From contig JBBDWK010000057.1 in the NCBI GenBank assembly GCA_040902885.1, positions 57,093 through 121,092 of the forward strand: a stretch of DNA of 64,000 nucleotides. The letters are read 5' to 3'. Of the stretch, positions 44,401 to 50,828 are shown one piece after another (positions within the stretch are counted from its first letter, which is position 1; each line of letters begins with the position of its first letter). The notes beneath the pieces were generated by a model, which saw only the letters and a list, made by a program, of their open reading frames with translations, was not told the origin of the DNA and did no database searches. The DNA is from JBBDWK01 sp040902885 (GTDB lineage Bacteria; Acidobacteriota; Terriglobia; Bryobacterales; Bryobacteraceae). The position numbers and the translations under genes were made by a program.

Positions 44401-45137
44401 GCGATGATGGCGCCCTGCCCGGGCATCAGGCGAGGAATGGAGCTCATGGTGCCCACGGTCCCCGGATTGGTCAGCGAGATGCTCGTGCCCTGAAAATCGG
44501 CGGGCGTCAGCCGATTGGCGCGGGCGCGGGCGACCACGTCGTCAAAGGCGTTCAGGTACTGCTGGAAGTCCATCGCGCCCGCGTCCTTGATATTCGGGAC
44601 CAGGAGGCTGCGAACGCCGTCTTTGCCGGCAACGTCTATGGCGATGCCGATGTTGATGCTCTTGCGTGCGACGCGGAACAATTCGCCGTCTGAAGCGGCG
44701 AAGGCATGATTCAGCGACGGATACTTCTTGAGCGACTGGACGACCGCCCAGCCAACCAGGTGCGTATAGGAAACCTTGGTCCTGCCTTGCAGTGTGCGCT
44801 GCTGGTTGATGATGCGGCGGTTCTCGTCGATAACTTTTACTGGAACGACGCGCTGGCTGGTGGCGATAGGGACGGAAACGCTCGCGTCCATATTCTGGGC
44901 GATGCGAGCGGCGGCGCCGCGAAGCGGGACAAGCTCTTCGCCAGCCGTCTCCGCAATTCGGACAGGAGCAGTGGCGCGGGGTTCTGCCTGGGCGGAACCG
45001 CCGTTGGGTGGGCGGTCGCGCTCGAACACTTCCTTCCAGGTGTCGTCAACGGTGCGGCGGTCGTGGAGATACTGCTGATAGAGCTCGTCTTCGAGCCAAC
45101 TGTTCACACCTGGAGGGGGGTCGGATTTGGCGGCCAT
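41466..45137 (-). CDS. kgd: Multifunctional 2-oxoglutarate decarboxylase/dehydrogenase E1 with E2-type acyltransferase domain
   Basis: About 1223 aa in one chain, as in mycobacterial Kgd and acidobacterial homologues. N-terminal binding segment (NSWLEDELYQQYLHDRRTVD), an E2-like acyltransferase domain at about 110-310 without lipoyl domain (CTYDHRIIQGAESGMFL holds the catalytic-type His), then a full ThDP-dependent E1 (VIGMAHRGRLNVLANIVG; GDAAFAGQGVVGETLNLSQL; RRHGHNEVDDPSYTQP). It acts in the TCA cycle on 2-oxoglutarate. ATG at 45137 gives the usual N-terminus; a longer frame runs through the tRNA-repeat region and is not real. Confidence 0.93.
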   Translation of the reverse strand: MAAKSDPPPGVNSWLEDELYQQYLHDRRTVDDTWKEVFERDRPPNGGSAQAEPRATAPVRIAETAGEELVPLRGAAARIAQNMDASVSVPIATSQRVVPVKVIDENRRIINQQRTLQGRTKVSYTHLVGWAVVQSLKKYPSLNHAFAASDGELFRVARKSINIGIAIDVAGKDGVRSLLVPNIKDAGAMDFQQYLNAFDDVVARARANRLTPADFQGTSISLTNPGTVGTMSSIPRLMPGQGAIIAVGAIDYPPEYQGVSAETRAMLGISKVMSISCTYDHRIIQGAESGMFLGRLQELLEGRDDFYEEVFEHLKMPYHPVGWAADQQAHAQTTPPIFAQRDGEAVKAAAVIQLINAYRVRGHLIADLDPLGGEPNYHPELDPATYGLTIWDLDREFLTGTLGEAIGESAPKPLATLREILETLRQTYCGKIGCEYMNIQQPEQKRWLQHRMEPEANSWELDRDNRVRILQHLFEAEEFEHFLHTRFVGHKRFSLEGAETAIAILDELIERAAANDVHELVIGMAHRGRLNVLANIVGKSLTQVFSEFEGNIDPASMHGSGDVKYHLGATNVRATAAGPDIVVSVAPNPSHLEAVSPVVEGIVRPKQDRLGDTERRRVIPILVHGDAAFAGQGVVGETLNLSQLDGYWTGGTVHLIINNQIGFTTMPDEARSTPYSTDVARMVQAPIFHVNGDDPEAAVRVVQIAFDYRQQFKKDVVIDMICYRRHGHNEVDDPSYTQPLLYRKIRNHPSVAKLYAARLVREDVLEEPEVERMRKRIAARFNEAYDAAQENAEQFEVQELSAVPTEAIEAFCPRTGIDRETLDAVGQGVTSFPADFHLHPKLRGFVERRKEAIRKGGPIDWAFAETLAFGSLVVEGVPIRLSGQDSTRGTFSQRHLGYYDSEDGREYVPLKQISPDQARFDVYDSSLSEYAVLGFEFGYSVADPLTLVLWEAQFGDFANGAQIMIDQFITCAEAKWGQPSGIVLLLPHGYEGQGPEHSSARIERFLTLCAEQNMQVVNCTTPAQYFHVLRRQMYGGPDRRGMRKPLVIFTPKYLLRHPAAVSTTQDLMSGSFREVLAESDSLDPQRVSRVIFCSGKVYYDLLAARAERKASHAALIRLEQLYPFPHGPAQDALMRYPVTSEVLWVQEEPRNMGAWRFVREQIQPMLDPSRRTLRYVGRAESSSPATGSMARHQQEQAHILDESLTTEPAAAAGKVRLVSRRRK

Positions 45138-45198
45138 CTGCGAAGTCTTTTCTCTTTTATCATACCGATTGGAGAGGTTGTGAAGCCAGACGAGGGAC

Positions 45199-45228
45199 TT
45201 GGTGCCCGGGGTGGGAATCGAACCCACA
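45199..45228. repeat. Direct repeat copy 1 of tRNA-Leu 3' end (putative attachment site)
   Basis: These 30 bp are identical to 45858-45887, the 3' end of the tRNA-Leu gene (T arm, acceptor strand and CCA). No tRNA 5' part is attached here. This is the arrangement left when an element integrates into a tRNA 3' end and duplicates it. Confidence 0.8.
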
Positions 45229-45273
45229 TTGCCGTTCGCCGCAAATTCCTTGGCCGCCAAGCGCGGATGAGCT

Positions 45274-45305
45274 ATTGTGCGAACATGTATACAGGCGAGC
45301 ACAAT
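45274..45305. promoter_or_regulatory. Inverted repeat / operator upstream of the RHH antitoxin
   Basis: ATTGTGC (45274-45280) and GCACAAT (45299-45305) form perfect 7-bp arms around a TATACA box at 45288-45293. The repeat ends 1 nt before the antitoxin ATG, as expected for an autorepressed TA operon. Confidence 0.55.
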
Positions 45306-45306
45306 C

Positions 45307-45564
45307 ATGACAGAGACACTTTCCATACGGATCGACACTGAAACCAAAAAGCGCCTGGAGGCTCTCTCAAAGCGGGCAAGACGCTCAAAATCGTTTCTGG
45401 CCGCAGAGGCTATTGCCGCCTATGTGCAGACGGAAGAGTGGCAGCTTGGAGAAATTCAGGTCGGGATTGCCGGGTTGGATGCTGGTCAAGGAGTTAGCCA
45501 CGAGAAGGTCTCAAAATGGCTCGGCTCCTGGGGTAGGCGGGGCGAGACAAAAGCGCCGCGATGA
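45307..45564 (+). CDS. RHH (CopG/ParD-type) antitoxin
   Basis: This 85-aa protein has a ribbon-helix-helix domain (TLSIRIDTETKKRLEALSKR ... FLAAEAIAAYV, residues about 3-42) for DNA binding and a C-terminal tail (EEWQLGEIQVGIAGLDAGQG) that should wrap the ParE toxin. Its stop overlaps the toxin start (ATGA). The ATG at 45307 is used because residues before it lie in the operator repeat. Confidence 0.88.
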   Translation: MTETLSIRIDTETKKRLEALSKRARRSKSFLAAEAIAAYVQTEEWQLGEIQVGIAGLDAGQGVSHEKVSKWLGSWGRRGETKAPR

Positions 45565-45845
45565 AAGTCGTCTGGTCCCGCAAAGCCATCCGGCACCTGG
45601 TCGCGCTTCGGGAGTACATTGAGCACGATTCTGAACAGAACGCCGCACTCGTCGCCAAGCGGATTCTTACCGCCATTAATCTTCTCCAAACCCAGCCTGA
45701 AATGGGCCGGCCAGGCCGAGTGCTCGGCACGCGTGAGCTGGTAATTCCAGACACCCCTTACATCATCCCCTACCGGGTTCGCCGGGACCGGCTGGAACTC
45801 ATTGCCGTCTTCCACGGCCGGCAGAAATGGCCGGCAAAGCTATAG
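45561..45845 (+). CDS. ParE/RelE-superfamily toxin
   Basis: This 94-aa protein matches ParE-type toxins (VVWSRKAIRHLVALREYIEH, PEMGRPGRVLGTRELVI, YIIPYRVRRDRLELIAVFHG, RQKWP at the C-terminus). ParE inhibits DNA gyrase; RelE cuts mRNA at the ribosome; the presence of YR-V...L.I..V.HG..-WP fits the ParE branch. It ends 12 nt before the second copy of the tRNA-derived repeat, so the cassette fills the space between the two repeats. Confidence 0.88.
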   Translation: MKVVWSRKAIRHLVALREYIEHDSEQNAALVAKRILTAINLLQTQPEMGRPGRVLGTRELVIPDTPYIIPYRVRRDRLELIAVFHGRQKWPAKL

Positions 45846-45857
45846 GCTTAAGCCGTA

Positions 45858-45887
45858 TTGGTGCCCGGGGTGGGAATCGAACCCACA
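45858..45887. repeat. Direct repeat copy 2 (within tRNA-Leu)
   Basis: The 30 bp identical to 45199-45228. It comprises the T arm and acceptor 3' strand of the intact tRNA-Leu gene plus one flanking base. The two copies start 659 bp apart. Confidence 0.8.
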
Positions 45888-45947
45888 CTCCCCTTGCGGG
45901 AAAAAGGATTTTAAGTCCTTTGCGTCTGCCAGTTTCGCCACCCGGGC
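45859..45947 (-). tRNA. tRNA-Leu (anticodon TAA)
   Basis: On the minus strand the sequence folds as a class II tRNA: acceptor GCCCGGG/CCCGGGC, anticodon stem AAGGA/TCCTT around a loop with anticodon TAA, a long variable arm (CCCGCAAGGG), T arm GTGGG-TTCGATT-CCCAC, and an encoded CCA. The gene is intact, and its 3' end is duplicated at 45199-45228. Confidence 0.95.
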
Positions 45948-45959
45948 ATGTTGAATCTA

Positions 45960-46190
45960 ATGGAGTTGTAGAACAGTCCTCTGCCTTCACTATGCCCAAT
46001 TCTACGCCCACGTTTTGTATCCGGGCTTCGTTCAGGCGGTTCAATCGCTCATGTGCCAGCTCGACCGCTTCTGGCGAACGGTAGACACGCTGCGAGGCGG
46101 TCACCGTGCTGTGGCCCATCAGTCTCATGATAGTAGAGAATCGGCTCCGCTCCCGCCTAATCTGGTGCGAAGGTGTGGCTCAAAGAAGGA
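45960..46190 (-). pseudogene. Tyrosine recombinase (phage integrase) C-terminal remnant, frameshifted
   Basis: Read on the minus strand, FEPHLRTRLGGSGADS in one frame and FSTIMRLMGHSTVTASQRVY plus RSPEAVELAHERLNRLNEA in another resemble the PHxLRHTFxTRLG...TIMRLMGHSTVTASQRYVHPTPE end of tyrosine recombinases. There is a frame change between the two parts, the catalytic Arg/Tyr contexts are altered (LRHT to LR-T, RYVHP to RVYRS), and nothing of the N-terminal two thirds is present. It lies just 5' of the tRNA-Leu gene. It shows that an integrase-bearing element was once here. Confidence 0.65.
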
Positions 46191-46293
46191 GGGACGAATT
46201 CGGCTGCATTCAGCGATCCCCGAATATTCCCGGAACACGACTGCTCTTCCCGCCTTGCAACTGCCCGTTTCCATCCCCGATACTGGTAGAGGA

Positions 46294-46312
46294 CTCGTAC
46301 AGCTTGTACGAG
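46294..46312. promoter_or_regulatory. Palindromic operator of the phd/relE operon
   Basis: CTCGTACA-GCT-TGTACGAG is a perfect 8-bp inverted repeat 15 nt before the antitoxin ATG, with GGAGG right after it. Phd/YefM antitoxins bind such palindromes to repress their own operon. Confidence 0.6.
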
Positions 46313-46326
46313 GGAGGCGTACCATC

Positions 46327-46587
46327 ATGACCCGTCTCAATGTCTCGAAGGCGCGGGAGGAATTTCCCGAAATCGTGAACCGCGCGGCCTACGGAAAAGA
46401 GCGGACGATCGTGTCCCGCAGGGGGAAAGATCTGGCCGCCGTCATCCCTATAGAAGACCTGCGCCTCCTGGAGCGCTTGGCCCGCGAGGAAATGGACCGA
46501 ATCGACCTCGAAGACGCCCGCGCCGCTCTGGCTGAGCCTGGAGAGAATATCTCCCTCCGTGACTTCATCCGGGAACTGGGAGACTAA
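46327..46587 (+). CDS. Phd/YefM-type antitoxin
   Basis: This 86-aa protein has the Phd/YefM N-terminal DNA-binding fold (LNVSKAREEFPEIVNRAAYG; ERTIVSRRGKDLAAVIPIED) and a C-terminal helical tail that would bind the toxin (EDARAALAEPGENISLRDFI). GGAGG lies 10 nt before the ATG. The next gene starts 3 nt after its stop. Confidence 0.88.
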   Translation: MTRLNVSKAREEFPEIVNRAAYGKERTIVSRRGKDLAAVIPIEDLRLLERLAREEMDRIDLEDARAALAEPGENISLRDFIRELGD

Positions 46588-46590
46588 TTC

Positions 46591-46866
46591 CTGGCCTACA
46601 GTGTCGAACTGACCCCTTCCGCACAGAGGGATCTCCGCAAGCTTGATCCTCACATCAGAAAACAAGTCAACCGAGACCTCCTCCGCCTCGAAGAGAACCC
46701 GCGCCCGCAGGGGGTAGAGAAGATGGAAACGAAGGAAAAGCTCTACCGCGTTTATGTCGGGCCGGGGAAGGACTACCGTGCCATCTACCAGATTCGGGAT
46801 GACGTTCTCCTCGTCCTTGTGGTCAGAGTGGGAAACCGGAAGAAAGTCTACCGCCGCGTGAAGTAA
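46591..46866 (+). CDS. RelE/ParE-superfamily toxin with an apparent CTG start
   Basis: About 91 aa: AYSVELTPSAQRDLRKLDPH ... VNRDLLRLEENPRPQGVEKM ... LYRVYVGPGKDYRAIYQIRD ... LLVLVVRVGNRKKVYRR. This is a complete RelE-type toxin. The antitoxin's TAA is in the same frame directly upstream, so only TTC and then CTG precede the conserved AYSVELT. CTG at 46591 has GGGAG 8 nt upstream and is the only plausible start. A later ATG would delete half the protein. It was not obvious by ATG-based calling. Confidence 0.8.
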   Translation: MAYSVELTPSAQRDLRKLDPHIRKQVNRDLLRLEENPRPQGVEKMETKEKLYRVYVGPGKDYRAIYQIRDDVLLVLVVRVGNRKKVYRRVK

Positions 46867-46933
46867 CCGGCCGCCCCGCCACAGCTTCATCGGTCGCCCG
46901 CATTGGACCTTCGTGTGCCCTTCCCCCCGAAGC

Positions 46934-47689
46934 ATGCCCAAACGCCCCGAATGGTCCGGCCCCGCCATCATCACCGCCTCGTTCGCCCTTCTCGTCTGGC
47001 TTGAGACCCGCCGCGAGCTTCGTCCGCGCACCGAGTCCAAGCTCCGGCGCAACGTGCGCAACTTTGCCGTCGCCGCCCTCAGCGGGCTGACGCTGCGCGT
47101 GCTGGAACGTCCGCTGCTCACCCCGCTTACCCGTGCCGTCGAGCGCCGCTCCTGGAAACTGCCCGACGCGCTGGCCATCGTGCTCCTCGACTACACGCTC
47201 TACATCTGGCACGTCCTCACGCACAAGGCGCCCATTCTGTGGAGGTTGCATAAGGTCCATCACACCGACCTGGACCTGGACGCCAGCACCGGGCTTCGCT
47301 TTCATTTCGCCGAGATGGCCGCTTCCGTCCCATGGCGCGCCGCGCAGGTGGTTGTGCTCGGAGTCACGCCCCGCGCCTACGCGCTATGGCAGAATCTGCT
47401 CTTAGTATCCATCTTTTTCCATCACTCCAATGTCAGATTGCCCGTCCGCTTCGAGCGCTGGCTGTGCCGTTTCGTGGTGACGCCGCGCATGCACGGCATT
47501 CATCATTCCATCGGCGCCCGGGAGGTGAACTCCAACTGGTCGAGCGGCCTCACCGTCTGGGACCGGCTGCACGGAACGCTGAACCTCAACGTGCCGCAGG
47601 CGGCCATAACCATCGGGGCGCCGGGCTTCCGCCAGCCGGAAGACGTCACCCTGGCGCGCATTCTGGCCCAGCCTTTTCGCCTGGACTGA
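46934..47689 (+). CDS. Fatty acid hydroxylase / sterol desaturase superfamily protein
   Basis: About 251 aa, membrane-bound, with the histidine boxes of the di-iron hydroxylase family: WHVLTHKAPILWRLHKVHHTD (HxxxH and HxxHH types), FHHSN and HGIHHS. Several TM helices surround them. It would hydroxylate or desaturate a lipid or sterol-like substrate. ATG at 46934 is preferred to a GTG at 46913. Followed at 37 nt by the sulfite-oxidase-like gene. Confidence 0.85.
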   Translation: MPKRPEWSGPAIITASFALLVWLETRRELRPRTESKLRRNVRNFAVAALSGLTLRVLERPLLTPLTRAVERRSWKLPDALAIVLLDYTLYIWHVLTHKAPILWRLHKVHHTDLDLDASTGLRFHFAEMAASVPWRAAQVVVLGVTPRAYALWQNLLLVSIFFHHSNVRLPVRFERWLCRFVVTPRMHGIHHSIGAREVNSNWSSGLTVWDRLHGTLNLNVPQAAITIGAPGFRQPEDVTLARILAQPFRLD

Positions 47690-47726
47690 ACCTCTCTCTG
47701 GATAACGACTTGCATTCGCATCGCCT

Positions 47727-48917
47727 GTGCAAGTACCAAGCATCGTCCGCCGGGAATTTCTGACACGCTCCGCGCGGCTCGCGCTCTCGCTTGCCGCGGG
47801 AAGCCACGTCTCCCGTGTCTGGTCTGGAACCAAGGTCACGGCATGGCACCCCAAGCTGATTCCCCGGTCGCAGGAGCCGCCCAATCTCGAAACGCCCGTG
47901 CAGCTTCTCGCGGACTGGATCACCCCCAACGAAGTCTTTTTCATCCGTTGCCATCTCGCTCCGCCCGACGTCCGCCTCGAAGATTGGAAACTCCAGGTAA
48001 CCGGACTGGTGCGGCAGCCTGTCACGCTCGCCATGGACGACCTGAAGCGGCTTCCCGAGATCACCCAGGTGGTCACGCTCGAGTGCGCGGGCAACGGGCG
48101 GGCCTTCTTCAATCCGCGAACCGAGGGAGACCAGTGGGAGCGAGGGGCTGTGGGAACCGCGCGATGGACCGGCGTGCGGCTGGCCGATGTGATCCGCAAA
48201 GCCGGCGGGCTGCCCGCCGCAAAGCACGTCGTTTTCAACGGCGCCGACAACACGGGAGATGAGAGCGCCGACTTCGTACGCAGCCTGCCCATCAAAAAAG
48301 CCATGTACCCGCATACCATGCTGGCCTGGGCCATGAACGGTCAAACCTTGCCCGCCGTTCACGGTTTCCCATTGCGCCTCATCGTACCCGGCTGGACCGG
48401 CAATCACTCCGTGAAGTGGCTCGCCAAAATCGAGCTTCGCGACGGCGAGCACGCCGGCCCCTCCATGCTGCAGAGCTATCGAGTTCCCTCCGGGCTGGTG
48501 ATGCCCGGGGCGCCGGTGACGCCCGATGAGACGAAACTGATCACTGCGCTGCCCGTGAAATCCATTATCACCGCACCCACGGACGGCAGTTACGTGCCGC
48601 CGGGCCGTGTGCGCGTCCAGGGCGCGGCCTGGGCGGGTGAGAGCGAGGTCGCGAAAGTCGAGGTCTCGCTCGACAACGGCTGGGCCTGGCAGCCGGCCAC
48701 GCTGGGGCCCGACACCGCACGCTACGCATGGCGCCTGTGGCACTTCGACTGGAAAGCGAATGAGAAGGGATCGTTCCTGCTGATGGCCCGCGCAACCGAT
48801 AGCCAGGGCCGCGTGCAGCCCACCACGCAGGCATGGAACCCGGATGGCTATCTCTGGAACGTAATCGATCAGGTGCGCGTCAACGTCGGCACGTCGTCAG
48901 AACTCTACTTTCCATAG
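47727..48917 (+). CDS. Sulfite oxidase-like molybdopterin oxidoreductase, Tat-exported
   Basis: This 396-aa protein has a Tat-type leader (RREFLTRSARLALSLAAG) from a GTG start, an oxidoreductase molybdopterin-binding domain with the molybdenum-ligand Cys in TLECAGNGR, then HGFPLRLIVPGWTGNHSVKW, and a C-terminal Mo-co dimerisation domain (about 285-390). It would oxidise sulfite or another small substrate in the periplasm. Its 3' end overlaps by 21 nt the 3' end of the opposite gene. Confidence 0.9.
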   Translation: MQVPSIVRREFLTRSARLALSLAAGSHVSRVWSGTKVTAWHPKLIPRSQEPPNLETPVQLLADWITPNEVFFIRCHLAPPDVRLEDWKLQVTGLVRQPVTLAMDDLKRLPEITQVVTLECAGNGRAFFNPRTEGDQWERGAVGTARWTGVRLADVIRKAGGLPAAKHVVFNGADNTGDESADFVRSLPIKKAMYPHTMLAWAMNGQTLPAVHGFPLRLIVPGWTGNHSVKWLAKIELRDGEHAGPSMLQSYRVPSGLVMPGAPVTPDETKLITALPVKSIITAPTDGSYVPPGRVRVQGAAWAGESEVAKVEVSLDNGWAWQPATLGPDTARYAWRLWHFDWKANEKGSFLLMARATDSQGRVQPTTQAWNPDGYLWNVIDQVRVNVGTSSELYFP

Positions 48918-49454
48918 CAGCACCAGAGCGCCCGCCACAAAGCCAAGCATCGCCTGGTACTCCTGGTTTCGGCGGTAAAGCTCGAACCGGAATCGCTTTC
49001 CCCGCTCCATCCCTTCTGGTGGACGTGCGGGCATGAGCGCGGGCACGCGGGCCGCGTATGCTTCGTACTCGGGAAAGATCGCGCGCAAGTGCTGCTCCTC
49101 GAGCTGAATCGCCGGCAGATAGACGAACACAAACACCAGCCCGAACAGCAACGCCAGCGGCAGCTTCTGCGCCGCGATCACCAGCCCGCACGCCACCAGC
49201 AGGGTGCCTATGTAAAGAGGATTGCGCACATAGGCGTAAGGACCGCTTGTCGCCAGCCGCTCGTTCTTCGCCAGATGCCCCGCAGCCCACGCGCGGACCA
49301 GAAGGCCGAGCGCGGAGACCGGCAGGCCGATCGCGAGCGTGCGCGCATCGGGAGCGGAGAAGTAGACGAACGCCGCCACAATGAGGAATCCGCTCGGCAC
49401 GCGCAACCGCGCCACGCAATCGGCATACGTCTTGGGAAACCGGAGCCCGGGCAT
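48897..49454 (-). CDS. Isoprenylcysteine carboxyl methyltransferase/PEMT-like membrane protein
   Basis: About 185 aa with four TM segments and the ICMT/PEMT C-terminal motif (LATSGPYAYVRNPLYIGTLL; EEQHLRAIFPEYEAYAARVP). These enzymes transfer methyl from SAM to lipids, isoprenoids or prenyl-cysteine; the substrate in bacteria is generally not known. Its ATG overlaps the stop of the heptosyltransferase gene (TGATG), so it is last in that operon. Confidence 0.82.
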   Translation of the reverse strand: MPGLRFPKTYADCVARLRVPSGFLIVAAFVYFSAPDARTLAIGLPVSALGLLVRAWAAGHLAKNERLATSGPYAYVRNPLYIGTLLVACGLVIAAQKLPLALLFGLVFVFVYLPAIQLEEQHLRAIFPEYEAYAARVPALMPARPPEGMERGKRFRFELYRRNQEYQAMLGFVAGALVLLWKVEF

Positions 49455-50449
49455 CAGGCGACGTGACCCGTCTGTTCGGGACGCCGTGCCAGCCGGTCCG
49501 CTAAGGCGGCGAAAACCATGTCCGGAGAGATCTCTCGCATCCACGCGTTCTCCGCCACGCGCTGGTACGTGGTGACGGCGCGCGGGCTGCGCAGCACCGT
49601 GAAATCTCCGCCGAAGGGCCCATTGCGGGCCGGATCGGTGGGGCCGAAGATCGCGACTCCGCGACAACCGAGCGCCGCCGCCAGGTGCAGCGGACCGCTA
49701 TCCACCCCTATGATGGCCGTCGCGCGCCGCGTCGCGTCGATCAATCCCGAAAGCCCGGAAATATGGATGTCCACGCCGGGGATCGCGGCCAGCTCCGGAC
49801 GCTTCCCGGGAGGACCGTTCAGCACCAGCGGCATGCCGCATTCCCGGTTCAGCCGCTTCGCCAAGGTGGCGTAATGTTCGAGAGGCCACTGCTTGGCGCC
49901 CCATCCGGCGAACGGGCTGGCCAGAACGAAACGCCTGTCCGGCAGCGGCGCGGACGGCCGGCCCTCGGGCAGAGGAAATGCCCGCAACAGACTCGTCGCT
50001 CCCGCCGCGGCAGCCAGCATCAGATTCCGCTCCACTACGTGCACCGCGCGCGCGCGCTCCTGGGTGGAATAGAACAGCGCCGCAAGCTTCTCGCGAACCT
50101 GCGAGTAATGGAAGCCAAAGATACGCTCGGGCCGGGCAATGGTGGCGGCGAGCGCGGACTTGATCAGCCCCTGAAAGTCCACCCCAAAGTCGTATTGCTC
50201 ACGCCGCAGCTCGCGCCACGATTCGCGCCATCCCGCGACGCTGCAGCGGTTGAGCGCCACAAGGCGGTCGATAAACGGATTCCCTTCGAGCAATTCGGAC
50301 CACTGCGGTTCTACAACCCAACTCAGCCGGCACCCGGGAAAACTGTGCTTCAGGGTAGCCACGGCGGGAAGAGTGTGGATGATATCGCCCATTGAGCCGA
50401 GGCGCACCACCAGTATGCGTGTTTCAGCCCGTGTGTCTGCGCCGGACAT
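49454..50449 (-). CDS. Glycosyltransferase family 9, heptosyltransferase I-like
   Basis: About 331 aa. GT9 fold: ILVVRLGSMGDIIHTLPAVATL at the N-terminus and the donor-binding motif DSGPLHLAAALGCRGVAIFG near the C-terminus. It is most like WaaC, which adds the first heptose to LPS Kdo. ATG at 50449 lies inside the end of the preceding gene (26-nt overlap). The gene order waaF, nucleotidyltransferase, waaC-like supports an LPS-core role. Confidence 0.85.
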   Translation of the reverse strand: MSGADTRAETRILVVRLGSMGDIIHTLPAVATLKHSFPGCRLSWVVEPQWSELLEGNPFIDRLVALNRCSVAGWRESWRELRREQYDFGVDFQGLIKSALAATIARPERIFGFHYSQVREKLAALFYSTQERARAVHVVERNLMLAAAAGATSLLRAFPLPEGRPSAPLPDRRFVLASPFAGWGAKQWPLEHYATLAKRLNRECGMPLVLNGPPGKRPELAAIPGVDIHISGLSGLIDATRRATAIIGVDSGPLHLAAALGCRGVAIFGPTDPARNGPFGGDFTVLRSPRAVTTYQRVAENAWMREISPDMVFAALADRLARRPEQTGHVA

Positions 50450-50828
50450 CCGCAATCAACTCTCCGGTCAGCTGCCCATCGTCGACAGCTTCGAGTTTCT
50501 CCGCCTGCATCTCTGTAAGCAGGCCGTCCGCCAACGGCAGAAATTCAGCGAGCAAAATGTAGTCTACCATGCGTAAAGCGGCCACAAGCTCCGCTCTTGC
50601 CCGCGCCGGAAGGACGGGGTCGCGAGGCTCCGATACGATCACCAGCAGAGGCCGGCCGGGTTTGGAAATCGCCGCCAGCCGGCGTGCGTGCGCGGCATGC
50701 AGGAGGTCGAAACATCCCGTGACGACAATCGGCCGGACGCCCTCGCCGCGCCACTGCCGCGCCAGCGCGAGGGCCTGTACGGCATCGAGAATTTTGCGTC
50801 GCGTGTCGATTAGACCGCCCTCTTCCAG
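50424..50828 (-). CDS. HldE/RfaE C-domain-like nucleotidyltransferase (ADP-heptose synthesis)
   Basis: About 128-134 aa. The core VVTGCFDLLHAAHARRLAAI is the cytidylyltransferase-type nucleotide-binding motif (HxxH as HAAH), as in the HldE adenylyltransferase domain that makes ADP-heptose. The N-terminal RRKILDAVQALALARQWRGE matches the start of that domain. No ATG, GTG or TTG exists near it; CTG at 50828 or ATC at 50810 (overlapping the upstream TAA) are the only choices, both with purine-rich sequence upstream. Later motif DYILLAEF replaces the usual active-site stretch, so activity is not certain. Confidence 0.65.
   Translation of the reverse strand: MEEGGLIDTRRKILDAVQALALARQWRGEGVRPIVVTGCFDLLHAAHARRLAAISKPGRPLLVIVSEPRDPVLPARARAELVAALRMVDYILLAEFLPLADGLLTEMQAEKLEAVDDGQLTGELIADVRRRHTG

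Noticed and set aside
45138..45347. N-terminal extension of the 2-oxoglutarate enzyme
   Set aside because: The extra 70 codons cover the tRNA-derived repeat and have no family similarity; ATG 45137 gives the normal N-terminus.
45799..46128. A 109-codon minus-strand gene containing an integrase-like start
   Set aside because: It runs straight through the tRNA-Leu gene. Only its first part resembles an integrase tail, and that part is frameshifted upstream; I list it as a pseudogene.
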